Part shown: one piece after another, positions 43,926 through 55,984 of the stretch | How positions within the stretch are numbered: the stretch's first letter is position 1 | Layout: each line of letters opens with the position of its first letter | Assembly: GCA_036346405.1 (NCBI GenBank) | Contig: CM070562.1 | Coordinates: 101,666,784 to 101,730,783, forward strand | Source: Phyllostachys edulis | Taxonomy: Eukaryota; Streptophyta; Magnoliopsida; Poales; Poaceae | Direction of reading: 5' to 3' | Length of the DNA: 64,000 nucleotides | Position numbers and translations under genes: made by a program | The notes under the pieces: model-generated | Told to the model about the DNA's origin: nothing | Databases searched by the model: none | The model's input: the letters and a program-made list of their open reading frames with translations, nothing else

Positions 43926-44609
43926 TCATTTGCAAGAAAAAAAAATGGATTTTAAGCCAAACCAATCAAATGCTAGACAGTAGTTTCCATATGCAACCTC
44001 TAGCAAGACAACTAAAATCCAATTAAAATTCCGATGGCAAACACATTATAGAAAAGGGAAACCAAAAGGTTGCACAATATCCCCTTCGAATGTGAAAAAA
44101 GAATAAAGTTACAAAGTTAAATTAGTTAGAAACCATCTATGCCTCCAAGCTCCTGAAGAACTCATCGGCTTATTGGATTGGTCTTATGAGTTCCTCTCTA
44201 TACCTCACCAGCATATCACAAGATGTTTTTACATGTCGTCGAATTCGACTCAAGCTCATCGGCAAGGAGAGACGACTGAAAACCTCCAGCGACGCTCCGA
44301 CCTTAGGTAACACAAAATTAAGATAATTTTCTTTACAACAAACAGCCAACAAATTATGTATGTTATGGGGATGTACACATACCTTTCGGCAGACAAGGAA
44401 CTCCTCTGCATCCCTCCTCATCGTCGTCGTCGGCTGTGTCTCCTCGCTGAACCGCGACGGGGAATCGAGAGTGGTCACTGGAGCTCGGTGTGGGGAGGAG
44501 AGAGGGAGAGACTGATGGAAAACAAGGTTGGGGTGGCTATAATATATACGGAGAGCGCCAAAACAATTTGCCTTCCGCGCGCGCGTTCAAAATTTTTCAA
44601 ACTCCCACA

Positions 44610-45360
44610 CTGTGAATCACAGACAGTTTCATACAAAAACTGTCTATGACGACATATCACAGACGGTTCTTAATACGAACCGTCTGTGATAAGATACTTA
44701 TCACACACGGTTCGTATTAAGAACCGTCTGTGATATATGGGAAGTCACGGACGGCTCGCGTTGAAAACCGTATGTGAAGTATCACAGACGGTTCTGAACA
44801 AGAACCGTTTGTGATACTACTAAATATCACAGACGGTTCTTGTTGAGCGTAACCGCTCGTGATACTTCACGACGGTTTTCAACACGAACCGCTCGCGCTA
44901 TTATTTCTTCACGAGCGCTTTTAGCGCAACCAAAGACTACTACGTAAAAGGCCTTTACAGACGGTTCAAAACGCCATCACGGACGGTTCCGTGAGCCGCC
45001 CGAGTTTATGGGTCGAGAATGCTAATGGTCATCACAGACGGTTTTGCCAACCGCTCGTAATACATACTATCACAGCATTTGTGCAGAGATGCAACCGCTC
45101 GTGATAGTCGACTACTACGCGATGCGTAGATAAAACCGTCAGTGATATTCGACTACCACGCACGGTCCGTAGATAAAACCGTGCGTGATAGTCGACTACC
45201 ACGACGATGCCCAGATGAAACCGTCAGGATGATGGACTACCACAGACGATCAGATATGAAACCGTGCGCGGATAGTCCACTACCACGTAAATATGAGACC
45301 GCTCGTGGTAGTGGACTATCACTGATTTGCTTCATCTACGCACGTCTGTGGTAGTCTTTG
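44610..45360. repeat. Palindrome arrays at the outer/inner CACTA junction
   Basis: More cacagacggttc/gaaccgtctgtg units up to about 44930, then a second, more degenerate series in the inner element up to 45360, where gagcggtt and gacggtt forms are mixed. Confidence 0.8.
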
Positions 45361-45559
45361 CATTGCTAAACCTATTTCGCTTATTGGCTAGCCTCAGAAA
45401 TGCTAGCCATGCCCTCTCAAACAAGCACATCCAATTCTCATTCATTTCGTAGCACATCAAAATTGCATTCATTTCGAAACAAGCACACATCCAATTCACA
45501 AATCAATTAACTAAATTTAACCATTAATGTACATTAATTTACACACATGTACCATTATG

Positions 45560-48500
45560 TTCAATCTATCTCAATCAAGTTCAATCTGCTACACTGTGGA
45601 AACTCCCATTTGGATTTATGACCGTCTGCTCGGAATGACGCAAGGTGTGATCGAATTTTTATGAGCTCGCTCTGCTCCAACGCAGCTTTCAGCGATGTTC
45701 GCAACCTGTCGATGTGAAGGTTAAATTCGGGCTTATATAAATTGGTAAGTATATATGAAATAATTGTTGAAAGATTGACAAACCCGAGGATCATTGGTGA
45801 TCGCGAACCGATGAGTAGTTGCATGTTGTGGCAAACATAGTATCCACAGACGCTATGCCGTACCGGTGGCACTGCAAAAATAGAATTGGTTAGTTCGAGC
45901 GGCATTGCTACGAAGTGTTATATAGGATTAATGTGTACTAGCTAGCAAGTATCGGGAATGTTTGATCATGTTGCAGCGTCCTTCCCTTGATATTCCATCC
46001 TTTAGCATGTAACACGTCGAACACCCTACGTGACTCCAAGAAGTTAGCCTTAGCCATTGCAAAGGAAGGAAAGACTACAATAGAGTTTCTATGGAGGAAA
46101 TGTGTTTACGATGATTAAACTCCTGGATAGTCGTGAAGTTGTGAGTGGCCTTGTGTAGGGAATCTAGGTATATTACGATTTCGTTTTGGTATAATTACAA
46201 TTAGAATCCAATGGAACCTACACGTATGTCAAGATGGTCATTAAACCTAAGTTCGTGTTGCTTATAAAGTACAAATCAACAAGTATAGCCAGAGTGCAAC
46301 ACTACTTACTTACGGTTGTAGGGCAAAAGTATGAATTCCTTGTTGCGGTGAGCCATGAAAAAATCTATAATGTAATTCTCGGCGAATGTTGCATTCGCCG
46401 TGATGCTTTGCTCGGAGACAACATGTGGGTCGAGAAACCTACCGGTGATTTCCTTCTTTCGCTTCACGGATCATGTATCTATTATACAAAAGCTAGGAGT
46501 TATATATAACATTTATCGATATTACACGAACATTGACCGTGATTGTACACACTTACGATGTCCAAAGATCGTATGATTGAGACGCCGAGCTCGCCGAGGT
46601 TGAAGAGACGTAACAAGTCGTCGAAGGTCACCGTGAAGACAGGCGTCTTGATACACGTGGTTAAAATGATGCTCCTTGAACTTGACGGTGACACCCGAGC
46701 ATCGTTGATCAACCGCTTGTTGGATCTGCTCCATGTACCATGCATGCAATTCCGTGCAATCCAAATCCTAGGGTAGGGTCATCTAACTTCTCGAGCAACG
46801 GCTCGCTGGCTTGTATTTCCGCCAACAAAGAAGAAGGGATATTAGGAGAGGACTCGATCGTCTTCGATTTGCCCTTGCCCTTGCCTCGCTTTGTATAGGT
46901 CGACTTCACAAGAGTCGATGAGCACGAGGTGTAGATGCATGTGATGCAATGGGCCCTTGCCATGTCGGTCAGAGTAGCCGGTGCGGTCAGTCCGTGGACT
47001 TAATGCCGCTGCAGACATTCCGTGAAGTTGACACCGAGCGGTAGCTCGAGCAGATGTCCTCCTTGGGCCATTTGGATGAATGTTCCAACGGCTTACCCTA
47101 GAGTCATGACCTCATCGTTTGGGGAATTTTCACGGACGGCCTCGAAATTGGCACAAACACCGTCCACATTCACTTTTGCGAAACCCAGCGCTAGATTTGC
47201 ACCGTGCACCAAAGCTCCGACACCGGATGGATACACCTGGCCCCAAGCAGCATCTAGGGCAACAGAGACATATCTCACTTGGAGCTTGCACTTCGTAGCC
47301 ACCTACGTACATAACGATACAAAATTAGCTACTCCAACAGGCCTATCAATGGATTGAGCATTCCAGAGATAATAATTATTACCTGGATGTCATCGACGGA
47401 AAATCTGTCATCACCTATTGTGGTAGGGTTAGGGTTGGACGCGCAGCTACTCGGATGTTTGGGGGGGCTGGCTAGCAGTATAGTAGGGGTAGGGGCTTCC
47501 AACTGACTTGGCATTTGCAATCCCTTAATCCTTTCCTCAAAGGTCTCTATCTGCTTTTGCTTGAACGCACGAATCCTTTCCTCAAAGGATTGATTGAATT
47601 TTTCAGTGAGCTCATCTCTGAGGGATGCACGAAGATCCTCTCGTAGCTTTGCATCGTGCTCGGCTTTGGCTCTCTTCCTACTCGATGCGATCCGAGTCCG
47701 CTTGGAACCATTGTTCCCATGTAACAAAACACCGGCGCCTCTCGTGCGACCGGATGCTCATCGCTTCCTAGGGCCGCAGAGAGTATATCTTTCTCCCTAT
47801 CTGCTGGAATGAGCCTTGGGAAGATTGTGCACTCAACGTTATCTCGCAATATAGCCCGACATGTCATTTCACTTCCTATGAAGTTATGGAGTAATTACAA
47901 AGTAGGTAGTTCGATATCTTACCAGCGTTGGGACACTTCACGGTCTTGGGGTTTGGAAAGTACACTTCCCGTAGGCGAATACATAACCTCGCAAATAACC
48001 ACCGCGGTAGCGCACATTAGTGATCTCGGGAAATAGCAGGAGAGATTCAAACCGCTTGCTCGCTGTTCTGATCCCTCCATATCGGGACTTTACCCGCATA
48101 CCAGCCGATGCCGAAGTGCGTGGGGGTGCTTGTTTTTGCTGGAGGGCCGTGTGCGCCAGACTTTCACTCTTAAATTCATCTGCGTCTTCTTCGCCACAAA
48201 ATCGCCCAGATTCTTCCAAGAATAGATACTTGTGGAAGGGCGGCAGATCCTTCTCCACGTAGTTCTTGACAAGCGTGCTCTTGAAGTTCTTCCACGCTTT
48301 GCACGCCAGTAACGCGTGTCGTCGCCGGAGTCCGGAGTTCTTCCGGATCTCGAACGATGCGAGAATTTCCGCCAAAGACAAAGTTTGATGGTCCGCACCA
48401 CCTTCCACGAATCATAGGTGATCTTGACCTGCTCCGTGCAACTATTCCGACCATTCTCCGGAATGCGACGCCGCTTTCGGCGAGGATTGATAGGGTCCTA

Positions 48501-48705
48501 GACCGATCGACCTCGTGATGGTAAATCGGCCCGTGGGCCTTTTCGATATTCCTCTTCTTCTACCGCGGTTGGATATTGTTCGAGAGGATGGTGCATCATC
48601 GGACACATGAGGCGGCGATGACTCGAATGAGCGGAAGACATCTTCACAAGAAATAGAATTATCATTGCAATGTATTCCAAAGAGCGATATCAAAACAAAT
48701 ACCAT
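45560..48705 (-). pseudogene. CACTA second gene: PTTA/TnpA-like protein with a C48 protease-like tail, broken
   Basis: On - from 48705: a leader part, then about 48410-47940 with H-A-L-L-A-C-K-A-W-K-N-F-K-S-T-L-V-K (the plant transposase Ptta/En-Spm domain). A coiled coil rich in Glu/Lys/Arg follows at 47727-47520. A segment near 47300-47093 has A-L-V-H-G-A-N and G-F-A-K-V-N-V-D, seen in these proteins. The C-terminal 45905-45561 has S-V-C-G-Y-Y-V-C-H, which resembles the active-site Cys region of Ulp1-like C48 peptidases often fused in grass CACTA elements. Frameshifts and missing catalytic parts mean it is not functional. Confidence 0.65.
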
Positions 48706-48719
48706 ATGAATAATCGACT

Positions 48720-49195
48720 AGAAAAATACAAATTCCTAAAACATGTACAATTATCATGAAGGACCATAACAGATTATTGATAGAAATAGTTAGGGAAAGG
48801 GGCGTGGGGGTCGATCGGTAACTCGGCATTGGCTACCTTTGGGCGTCGACGAGACGGACGAGCAGGGAGCAGTACCGGAGCAGCAGGGCGGCGTCGAAGA
48901 GGAGGCGCCACGGCCTCGGGAGGAGGAGGCGGCGGGCTCGGGCAGGAGGCGCGGGGGCTCGGGGAGGCGCCACGGGTCAGAGGAAGAGGCTCGGCGGGCT
49001 CGGGGAGGCGCTACTGGCCGGGAGGAGGAGGCGTCAGCGACGGATCGGGGAGGAGAAGGCCAAGCTCGAGGAGGCGTCGAGGACGGTGGCGACGGGCTCG
49101 GGGAGGAGGGAGCGAGAGGAGTTGAGAAACTTAATCGTTTGAGAGTGGCGGTAGCGGCAAACCCTAGCTAGAGTCCGAATGTAAATAGGGATGGA
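48720..49195 (-). other. Leader region of the CACTA second gene
   Basis: GC-rich, low-complexity sequence (gaggaggcgg repeats on +) between the gene start and the internal palindrome array. It ends with aaccctagct on the + strand near 49160. Frames inside are compositional. Confidence 0.4.
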
Positions 49196-49530
49196 CATCA
49201 CGAGACGGTTCTAAATTAGAACCGCTCAGGATATACTATCGCTGCAGCGGTTCTAACTTAGAACCATCTGTGATATGCGATGTATCACGAGCGGTTTTAA
49301 TAAACAACCGCTCGTGATATGTGATGAATCACGACGGTTTTAATAAACAACCGCTCGTGATATGTGATATCACGAGCGGTTCTAACTTAGAACCGCTCAT
49401 GATATATGATGTATCACGAGCGGTGTTAATAAACAACCGCTCGTGATATATATAAGCATGACGGTTTTGATAAACAACCGTCTGTGATATATGTGAGACG
49501 ATGCGTAGTTCAAACCGTCTCGTGATATTA
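49195..49530. repeat. Internal palindrome array between the two CACTA genes
   Basis: About eight units of cacgagcggtttt/aaaaccgctcgtg and related forms. The sequence right after it (gcttattggctagcctc...ccatgccctctcaaaca) also follows the left array at 45380, so this is a second copy of a subterminal region. Confidence 0.8.
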
Positions 49531-49815
49531 TTTTGTATTGGTTAATATCTAGATCGATCTGCTTATTGGCTAGCCTCGTGAAATGCTAGCCATGCCCTCT
49601 CAAACAAGCGAGAAAAGACAACAAGTACATGTATATACATCTAATTCACATTCATTTGAGAAATAATCACATCCATTTCACAAGACAAATCAATTAATTA
49701 ACTCAAATGAACTAAAATTAACCATTCATCGTAATGTATATACATATACACACATTGTTCAATTAATCTTTAAAAATTAGCCTTTCATGATGATCGACGC
49801 AGTATGTAGCTAGTT

Positions 49816-52800
49816 TCAGTCATGTTCTTCTTCCTCGACCCTTATGCCGCTTTCGAAAGGAGGCAACTCGTCAAATTGATTGTATTCTTCCTCGTCCACT
49901 ACATTCTCAACTATGACAATCCTCCTTTTTTCATGAAGAACTACGTGGCGCTTCTTATTTGCCGGGTCGGTAACATAGAAGACTTGAACAACTTGGTTAG
50001 CCAGTACGAATGGTTCGCCTTTGTATCCGACACGCTCGAGGTCCACGGTAGTGACGCCGCATTTGTCGACTTTCACCGTGGGAGATGGACCCAACGGCAC
50101 CAAATAGGGGATCTTGAAAAGCACGTAGTCGAGCTCCCATATCTCCTCTATTTGCCTATAGTAGGAGCTCCTCACCCCATCGGTCTTGAATGCATCTATC
50201 ACGACACCGCTGCTCGTTAGTGCTTTTTATATCCCGAGCTGCGATAGAATGTGTACCCATTTATGTCGATCCTCGCCATGTTACAAGCGTAAATGTTGGC
50301 CCTTTTGCCAACCATGTCAAGATATCACTTGACGAGCACCTAGCAAGTCGCTCCTTCAACCATTGGTTGAACCGCTCATTGTGTTGTCTCGTGATCCAAA
50401 CATCCGCCGCAGCGGATTCTCATTGCGAAGCACGCCCTTGTCTTTGGTCGATATACGGGACACTTCACCATGTGTTGCAAGACCGTGAAATGGGCTTGAG
50501 CATACGATCCATATTTGGAGTGATTGCTTTCCTTCCGATGGTCCCGATACCCTCGAGCCTCCCCTCATGGCGAGATCGAGGCACACCCATCGGTTCGACC
50601 GAGCCATGTAATCGAGGCGTAACTCAATGACCTCTTCGGTTGCATAACCTTCGACGATCTTGCCTCTGGCCGAGATCGATTCCGTACATATGACTTGAGA
50701 ATTCCCATGAACCTCTCGAACGGGTACATGCTACGAGGAACACGGCCCGCACATCTTTATCTCCTCACAATATGAACAATGAGATGGACCATGATATCGA
50801 AAAACGACGGAGGGAAATACATCTCAAGATCACATAGTGTCGCTACCACCTCGCCCCGCAGAGCATCTAGTCCTTCGAGATCGATGACCTTCGAGCAATT
50901 GTGTTAAAAAATAACAAAGCCTCATGATTGTCTCTGACCTTGATCGGCAAAATACTTCTAATTGCAACAGGAGCATTTGTGTCATCAACACATGACAATC
51001 ATGAGACTTCATGCCAATTAACTTCAAATCTTTTATCGAAACAAGTTTCTTCATGTTGGCGGAGTAACCGGACGGAACTTTCACGCCATGCAAGCGCCGC
51101 AAGACGCTTCGGTTCTCTCGGCCTTGGACAGAGTGTAACAAGCGGGGAATGTACGTTCGTCCTTTATCGGTCCTTGTTGGTGCTAACTCAGTCCGATGTC
51201 CATATCAACCAAGTCAAGCCGTGCGCTGACACCATCCTTTGTTTTGTCACGAATGTTCAAGAAGAGACCAATCAAGTCATCACATACATTCTTCTCTACA
51301 TGCATGACGCCGATGCAATGGCGAACTTCTAGGTGCTCCCAATAAGGTAAGTCCCAAAATATTGATCTCTTCTTCCACATGTTCTCTTACTTGTCCTCGA
51401 TTTACATCCCTTTCCAAGCACAACATCTAAATCCTTAACCATATCATAGACCTCTTTTCCGCTTAAATGCCTTGGAGCCGAATCGTCCTCCTTCTCTCCG
51501 TCGAATTGTTTCTTCATCTGCGGTATGGGTGAGCCCTCCGAAGGAACCTACGATGACGCATGTACACGGTTTTGCGCGAGTGATTCACCACACACTCTCG
51601 GTATCATCTAAGCAAAGAGTCTGGGTGCTTTGGCCCTTTTGTACTCGGCCCGACAGATTAGCAAGGGCAGGATAATCATTTATGGTGCGTAACAACAATG
51701 AACGTAAAGTGAAGTTCTCTCGCTTGTACGCATCCCATACATGCATTCTTCAATCCACAAGATTTTTAGATCTTCCATCAATGGTGCTAGGTACACATCA
51801 ATATCATTCCCGTGTTGCTTCGCCCTTGGATAAGTATCGACAACAAAATATACTTCCGCTTCATACACAACCAAGGAGGAAGGTTGTAGATACAGAGCGC
51901 CACGCAGCCAAGTGCTATGTTGGTCGCTCATGTTACCGAAAGGATTCATTCCATCTGTACTCAATCCAAACCTTATATTCCTCGGTTCCGCACCAAGTCC
52001 GCAAACCTCCTATCGATGTTTCTCCACCGGGCGGAATCGGCAGGTGTCTTAACTTTCCATCATTCTTACGCTCCTCGAGTGCCAATCTGCAGCTTTTGCA
52101 TTATTTGGGTTCGCAAAAACCGCTTCAAACGGGAATTACAGAAGATACCACGCCACCTTAGCAGAGGTCCTTTCTTCACCTCGATTCCTCGTCGTCATCC
52201 GATTGTTTACGCTTGTATCGGGATCGTTGCACACGGACATACATGCATGTTTGTATACTCGTTACGGTAGAGGATACTGATCGTTCGGACATGCATGTAT
52301 TCTTTCTACTTCCATTCCCAATGGACAAAGAACCTTTTGGCTTTGTAGGTGGTTTTGGGCAACTCATTTCCCTCCGGGAAGCATGTCCGCTAAGAGACCT
52401 AATGACTCCGTGAAACTCTTGTCGGACCAACCGTTGCTTGCCTTCAATTTCAGCGGCTTAAGCACGGATGACAACCTTGTGTATTCCGACTTGCGGCCCG
52501 GGAACAAAGGTTTCTCTGAGTCCTCCATCACGCCCGAATTGAACATACTCCCTCTCATCACAGCTTCCTTCGCATCGCTAAGCATCGATCTAGATTGTCA
52601 TCGTGCGGCCTATCCGAATCGGAACCACAATCGACATCATTCGGCATATCGTTGACTTCTGTATAATATGCTCTTCACCGTGATCGTCCAACATGTATAA
52701 CCCTTTTTGAAACCCTTTGAATCAAGTGTGCTTCGATCTGCGCTCGGTTGTTAAACATCTTCAGATTTTCGCAATCAATGCATGGACAGTACATATATTC

Positions 52801-52911
52801 CGCCCCCTTATTCAACATATCCTCCTCGGCAGCTCTTGTAAAAGCAGACACGCCATTAATGTACTCTTCACTCACACGGTTCTAAGTGTACATCCAACTT
52901 CGGTCCATCAC
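49816..52911 (-). pseudogene. CACTA transposase (TNP2/transposase_21 type), broken
   Basis: On - from ATG 52911 (M-D-R-S-W-M-Y-T followed by a stop): the transposase-associated domain with Y-C-P-C-I-D-C-E-N near 52790. Then the TNP2 core: G-M-N-P-F-G-N-M near 51945, N-D-I-D-V-Y-L-A-P-L near 51810, and D-L-P-Y-W-E-H-L and V-M-H-V-E-K-N-V near 51330. A DUF4218-like part has G-M-K-S-H-D-C-H-V-L near 51010. The final DUF4216-like part at 50202-49816 has P-F-V-L-A-N-Q-V-V-Q-V-F-Y and ends at a natural stop. Many frameshifts and stops are present. Confidence 0.85.
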
Positions 52912-53569
52912 ACGGTTCGTATTGAAAACCCTGAAAATAAATAAAAGGGATGACTTCCAAAGCGTATTTTCGAGGCTTAATTACGATTTTTCATTTTTAC
53001 ATTTTTGGATTTTATTAACTTACATGTGGGCCCTACTTGTTAGTGACTCATTTTTATTTCATGATTTTATTTATAAAATCTATGGCGATCCCACATGTCA
53101 TAGACTCGTTAGTTTATTAACTAAATGATTAAAAACAAGAGGATTAATTTGAAGCTCAAACCGGGCTTAGGGTGACATCGCATTGCTATATAGTCGTGGC
53201 TCTCGGCCCTAAGGTCTCGCTTTGAGGCGAACCGACGGTGATGTCCTACATGGGCGCTGAAACTAGCGATTTGGCGTGCGTCAAACTACTCAAATTAAAG
53301 GATGCTTATACTTCAAGATCTCACCTCGATCACGAGGAAGGTGTCAATGAAAGTCGGGAAGGTCCAAGGCGCACTGGTCGCCGATCGGTGAACAGAGGCG
53401 ACGGCGGCAAGCTCCTCGGCGACAATATACAAACCGAAATGGACCAGCCGGCTCGGAGGTGAGGCGATGTACTCAAACCGAACGAACGCGGCGATGGACC
53501 TATCGTAGCGCCAGAGATATGGAGATCAAGAAGACTATATCTGTTTTGGCGGGGAGGCGGAGCTATATA

Positions 53570-54010
53570 TATACGCTCGTGATGAGTTAATTATCACGGA
53601 CGGTTTTAACAAAACCCGCGTGATATTGGGCAATATCACGAGCGGTTCATGTTTGGAACCGTCGTGAAGTATCACAGACGGTTCTAAAAAAACCCGTCTA
53701 TGATATTGGGTAATATCACAGACAGTTCATATTTGGAACCGTCTGTGAAGTATTATAGACGGTTCAAACATGAACCGCTCGTGATATGACATCTTCACGA
53801 GCGGTTTTTAGCGCGAGAATAACACGCGGTGGGTAACAAAAACCGCTCGAGATTGTGTTTATCTGACGGTTTCGATGAACCGTCGTGATCGGCCCAATAT
53901 TAGCATTTCTGTAGTAGTGAGTAACACAGACGGTCGCTAAACCAAAACCATCTATGATTGTATTTAATACAGACGGTTTTGATCAACCGTCTGTGATGAG
54001 GCGTCCAGTA
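53570..54010. repeat. Subterminal palindrome array, right end of inner and outer CACTA
   Basis: Repeated cacagacggttc / cacgagcggttc units in both orientations. The nested terminus gtagtagtg at 53911-53919 divides inner from outer copies. Confidence 0.85.
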
Positions 54011-54166
54011 TTAGTCTTTTTATAGTAGTGTTAACCTCTTTCACTGTATCAAAGTAAGAACATATATTGTAAATATAACTACTCACTGATTTCCTTCAAT
54101 GAACAAACACGGTCAAAAGACACTTTTTAACAAAATGGGCAAATATTGCGAAACAAAGGGTGTACT

Positions 54167-54754
54167 AATAGTAGAACACGCACTGCGGATAGTTAGTGAA
54201 AACGAAATAGCAACGAGAAAACTAGTATATAACCTCCTAGGGTAAAAGGACATCTCTTAAGTCGATAAATGAACAGCGTGGCAGTGTAGATACATCATAC
54301 AAGATCGCAGCACATATACAGGGATCCTAATCAATGATCAGCTTCTACTTAGGAGAAACTTCATTCGGCTAAATGCTCGATCGGTTGCCAAGCACAACGC
54401 GAAACACAAGAAAACGAGGAAGAAGAGCGTAACTTTGCGCCGCGATCGAACCTGCAGAGAATGGAGGTACCACATGCATTCTGAAGCTAGCTTGCACGAC
54501 CATGTTTGCTCCACAGCTACGCATGCCACACTTAATAATGCTTATACAACCTGTCTCATGAGCCATAGAAAAACAGAACCGCGCGCGTGCTTCGTTGAGG
54601 AAAAAAAAGAAGAGCTATGAGATTCAGACGTGAGAAGTATATACCTCGATTAGGTTGTGTAACCCTGGCCAAGAACAAAGAACTTTGGATCATCTCATGC
54701 ATGACGTGCGTGCGTCCTCCATGTTACACCATCTAAGGTCTTGCATGAGAAAAC
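54167..54754 (-). other. Downstream part of the MIR169 locus, no gene recognised
   Basis: No protein-coding structure. On - this lies 3' of the miRNA hairpin and may belong to its primary transcript. Confidence 0.35.
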
Positions 54755-54892
54755 GAGGCCGTCATGTAGCCAAAGAAAACTTGCCGATCGATCCACACAT
54801 CACGGTTGCACCACCGCATGCAGTGATGCAAGTATTACCATGAGCTTGGAGACACAGACCGGCAAGTCATTCTTGGCTACACAAACAGGAAC
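54755..54892 (-). ncRNA. MIR169: MIR169-family microRNA precursor
   Basis: On - the 21-nt UAGCCAAGAAUGACUUGCCGG (54879-54859) matches the miR169 family, identical over its first 19 nt to the rice miR169n/o form as I remember it. About 70 nt downstream is the star arm CGGCAAGTTTTCTTTGGCTACA (54786-54765). The arms pair with two mismatches and two G:U pairs over 22 positions. The mature strand is on the 5' arm, as usual for the family. miR169 guides cleavage of NF-YA mRNAs and takes part in drought, nitrogen and flowering responses. No coding frame interferes. The last two bases (GG) differ from the common CUA or CUG ends. Confidence 0.78.
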
Positions 54893-55149
54893 ACCTCATC
54901 TCCACATGCAAGACCTCAGATGGTTTCATCAGTGCATAGGAAATGGCGATCAACTATCCGGCTGTAGTACACGGGAGATCGAGGAGGAAGAGAAGTTCGG
55001 CCCAGTGGGTAATGCGAGGCTTCTTCGGTGTTAGTCTGCGATGGAACGAGGAGGCCGGGAGTCACTACATCTGTATACCGTTAGGAAAGCACATTAAGAT
55101 GTGTGTGATTTACTTGAGCTGGTGAGAGCGTATAAATAAGGAAGTGTAA
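54893..55149 (-). other. Upstream of MIR169
   Basis: The probable promoter and leader side of the miRNA transcript. A tataaata sequence at 55130-55137 points the wrong way (+) for MIR169, so no promoter is assigned. Confidence 0.3.
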
Positions 55150-55438
55150 GAGTATTTATTGTCATTTTTTAGTTATGCAACGTCAATAAAATCCCACGTG
55201 AGGGAGAGGGAGGGAGGAGAAAGAACACAGATTATCTCTTCCTGAAGAGACTGTCGTGCACGCGAAACAAAATATGTTATATTAATCTACTCTAGTTGAC
55301 ATGTAGATCCGTTTTAAAGAAAAAAATAAAATATAAATATTAGAGAGTGTGCTAGACACTATCTATTGAAGATGTTATCTCTAAAGATGATACAGTATAT
55401 GTTAAAAATAATATTATCTCTGACTATTGAAGATTTTC
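55150..55438. mobile_element. Tourist-like (PIF/Harbinger) MITE, copy 2
   Basis: An inverted relative of the MITE at 20325-20627. Shared blocks include gtttcgcgtgcac, cagtctcttcaggaagaga, atgtcaactagagta and ttttattgaygt. It is flanked by TAA at 55147-55149 and 55439-55441. It lies about 260 bp from the MIR169 hairpin. Confidence 0.8.
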
Positions 55439-55441
55439 TAA

Positions 55442-55984
55442 AACGATCGAGCAGGAAGAGACTGACGGAGAAAAAAAGGGTTGTGCCTTTAATAAGAGCG
55501 TCGTTCTCGTTCGGTGCAGCCAGTAATGTAGGTATGGCCCCATAGTATTTAGCATACAAGCCTAAAATCTTTATGAATTTACAATGAAAGTTCAAAAAAT
55601 TACAAAGACTTTAGTGCAACTGACACCATAGGTTTAACACTGCCCCTGACCTGCATGGATTTGACACTGCAGCACTGACAGGTCTACATGCTGAAGCCTT
55701 GGCTAGACTTACTGTGTTTCCTCTGAGAGATGCACCATCGCCTACGACGCCTAGGCCACTTTTAAGGTACACGCATGTGAACCGCCGGGTTACGGTGCTG
55801 GCTCGCGTGCCCCGCCGTGCTAGCCTGATTTTCGGTGAAATAAAATGCTCGAGATTCTTCCCAAAGTGTCATCATTCATCCGTGTTTTATATTTGCACTG
55901 TTAGACGAGTTTAAGGTCTGATGGAAATGGCATTGATCCCATTCCTACGGTACCTGAAATCTAATGGGAAACGGCCAAACATAG
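55442..55984. other. Intergenic stretch, nothing recognised
   Basis: No gene or repeat could be supported. Confidence 0.4.

Larger units (their letters stand above)
44936..53919 (-). mobile_element. Inner CACTA element, 9 kb, with two decayed genes
   Basis: The right end ttctgtagtagtg at 53919 is followed by agt, and the outer element resumes at 53923. The left end, actactacgtaaaagg at 44936, lacks the first C and part of the target site (ag instead of agt), consistent with a 2-bp deletion. The first 150 bp after it parallel the start of the outer element. Both genes, a TNP2-type transposase and a TnpA/PTTA-type protein, lie on -. Confidence 0.65.
43618..54030. mobile_element. Outer CACTA (En/Spm) element, non-autonomous, with a nested CACTA
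   Basis: It starts CACTACTACAGAAAAAG at 43618 and ends ctttttatagtagtg at 54030, with the 3-bp target duplication TTA (43615-43617, 54031-54033) typical of CACTA elements. Without the nested element it is about 1.4 kb. Its interior (43930-44600) has no recognised transposase; a short frame on - (44478-44170) is of unknown meaning. Confidence 0.8.
43545..54166. mobile_element. Stowaway-like MITE split by the CACTA complex
   Basis: The left piece begins ta|ctctctccgtctcac (43545) and the right piece (54034-54166) ends aaacaaagggtgta near 54163. Together they give a ~0.2-kb element with Stowaway-like CTCYCTCCGT ends, interrupted at a TTA by the outer CACTA. The right end is degenerate. Confidence 0.45.

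Noticed and set aside
43640..45360. CRISPR-like array of repeats
   Set aside because: Units are palindromic, irregularly spaced and in both orientations inside a CACTA element; this is plant DNA.
48829..49171. Gly/Arg/Glu-rich frames on + between the CACTA genes
   Set aside because: Low-complexity gaggaggcgg repeats lying in the leader of the - strand gene.
54767..54879. miRNA on the + strand of the same hairpin
   Set aside because: The + strand also folds, but the canonical miR169 sequence on the 5' arm is read only on -.
55130..55137. tataaata as the MIR169 promoter
   Set aside because: Its orientation is +, pointing away from the hairpin.
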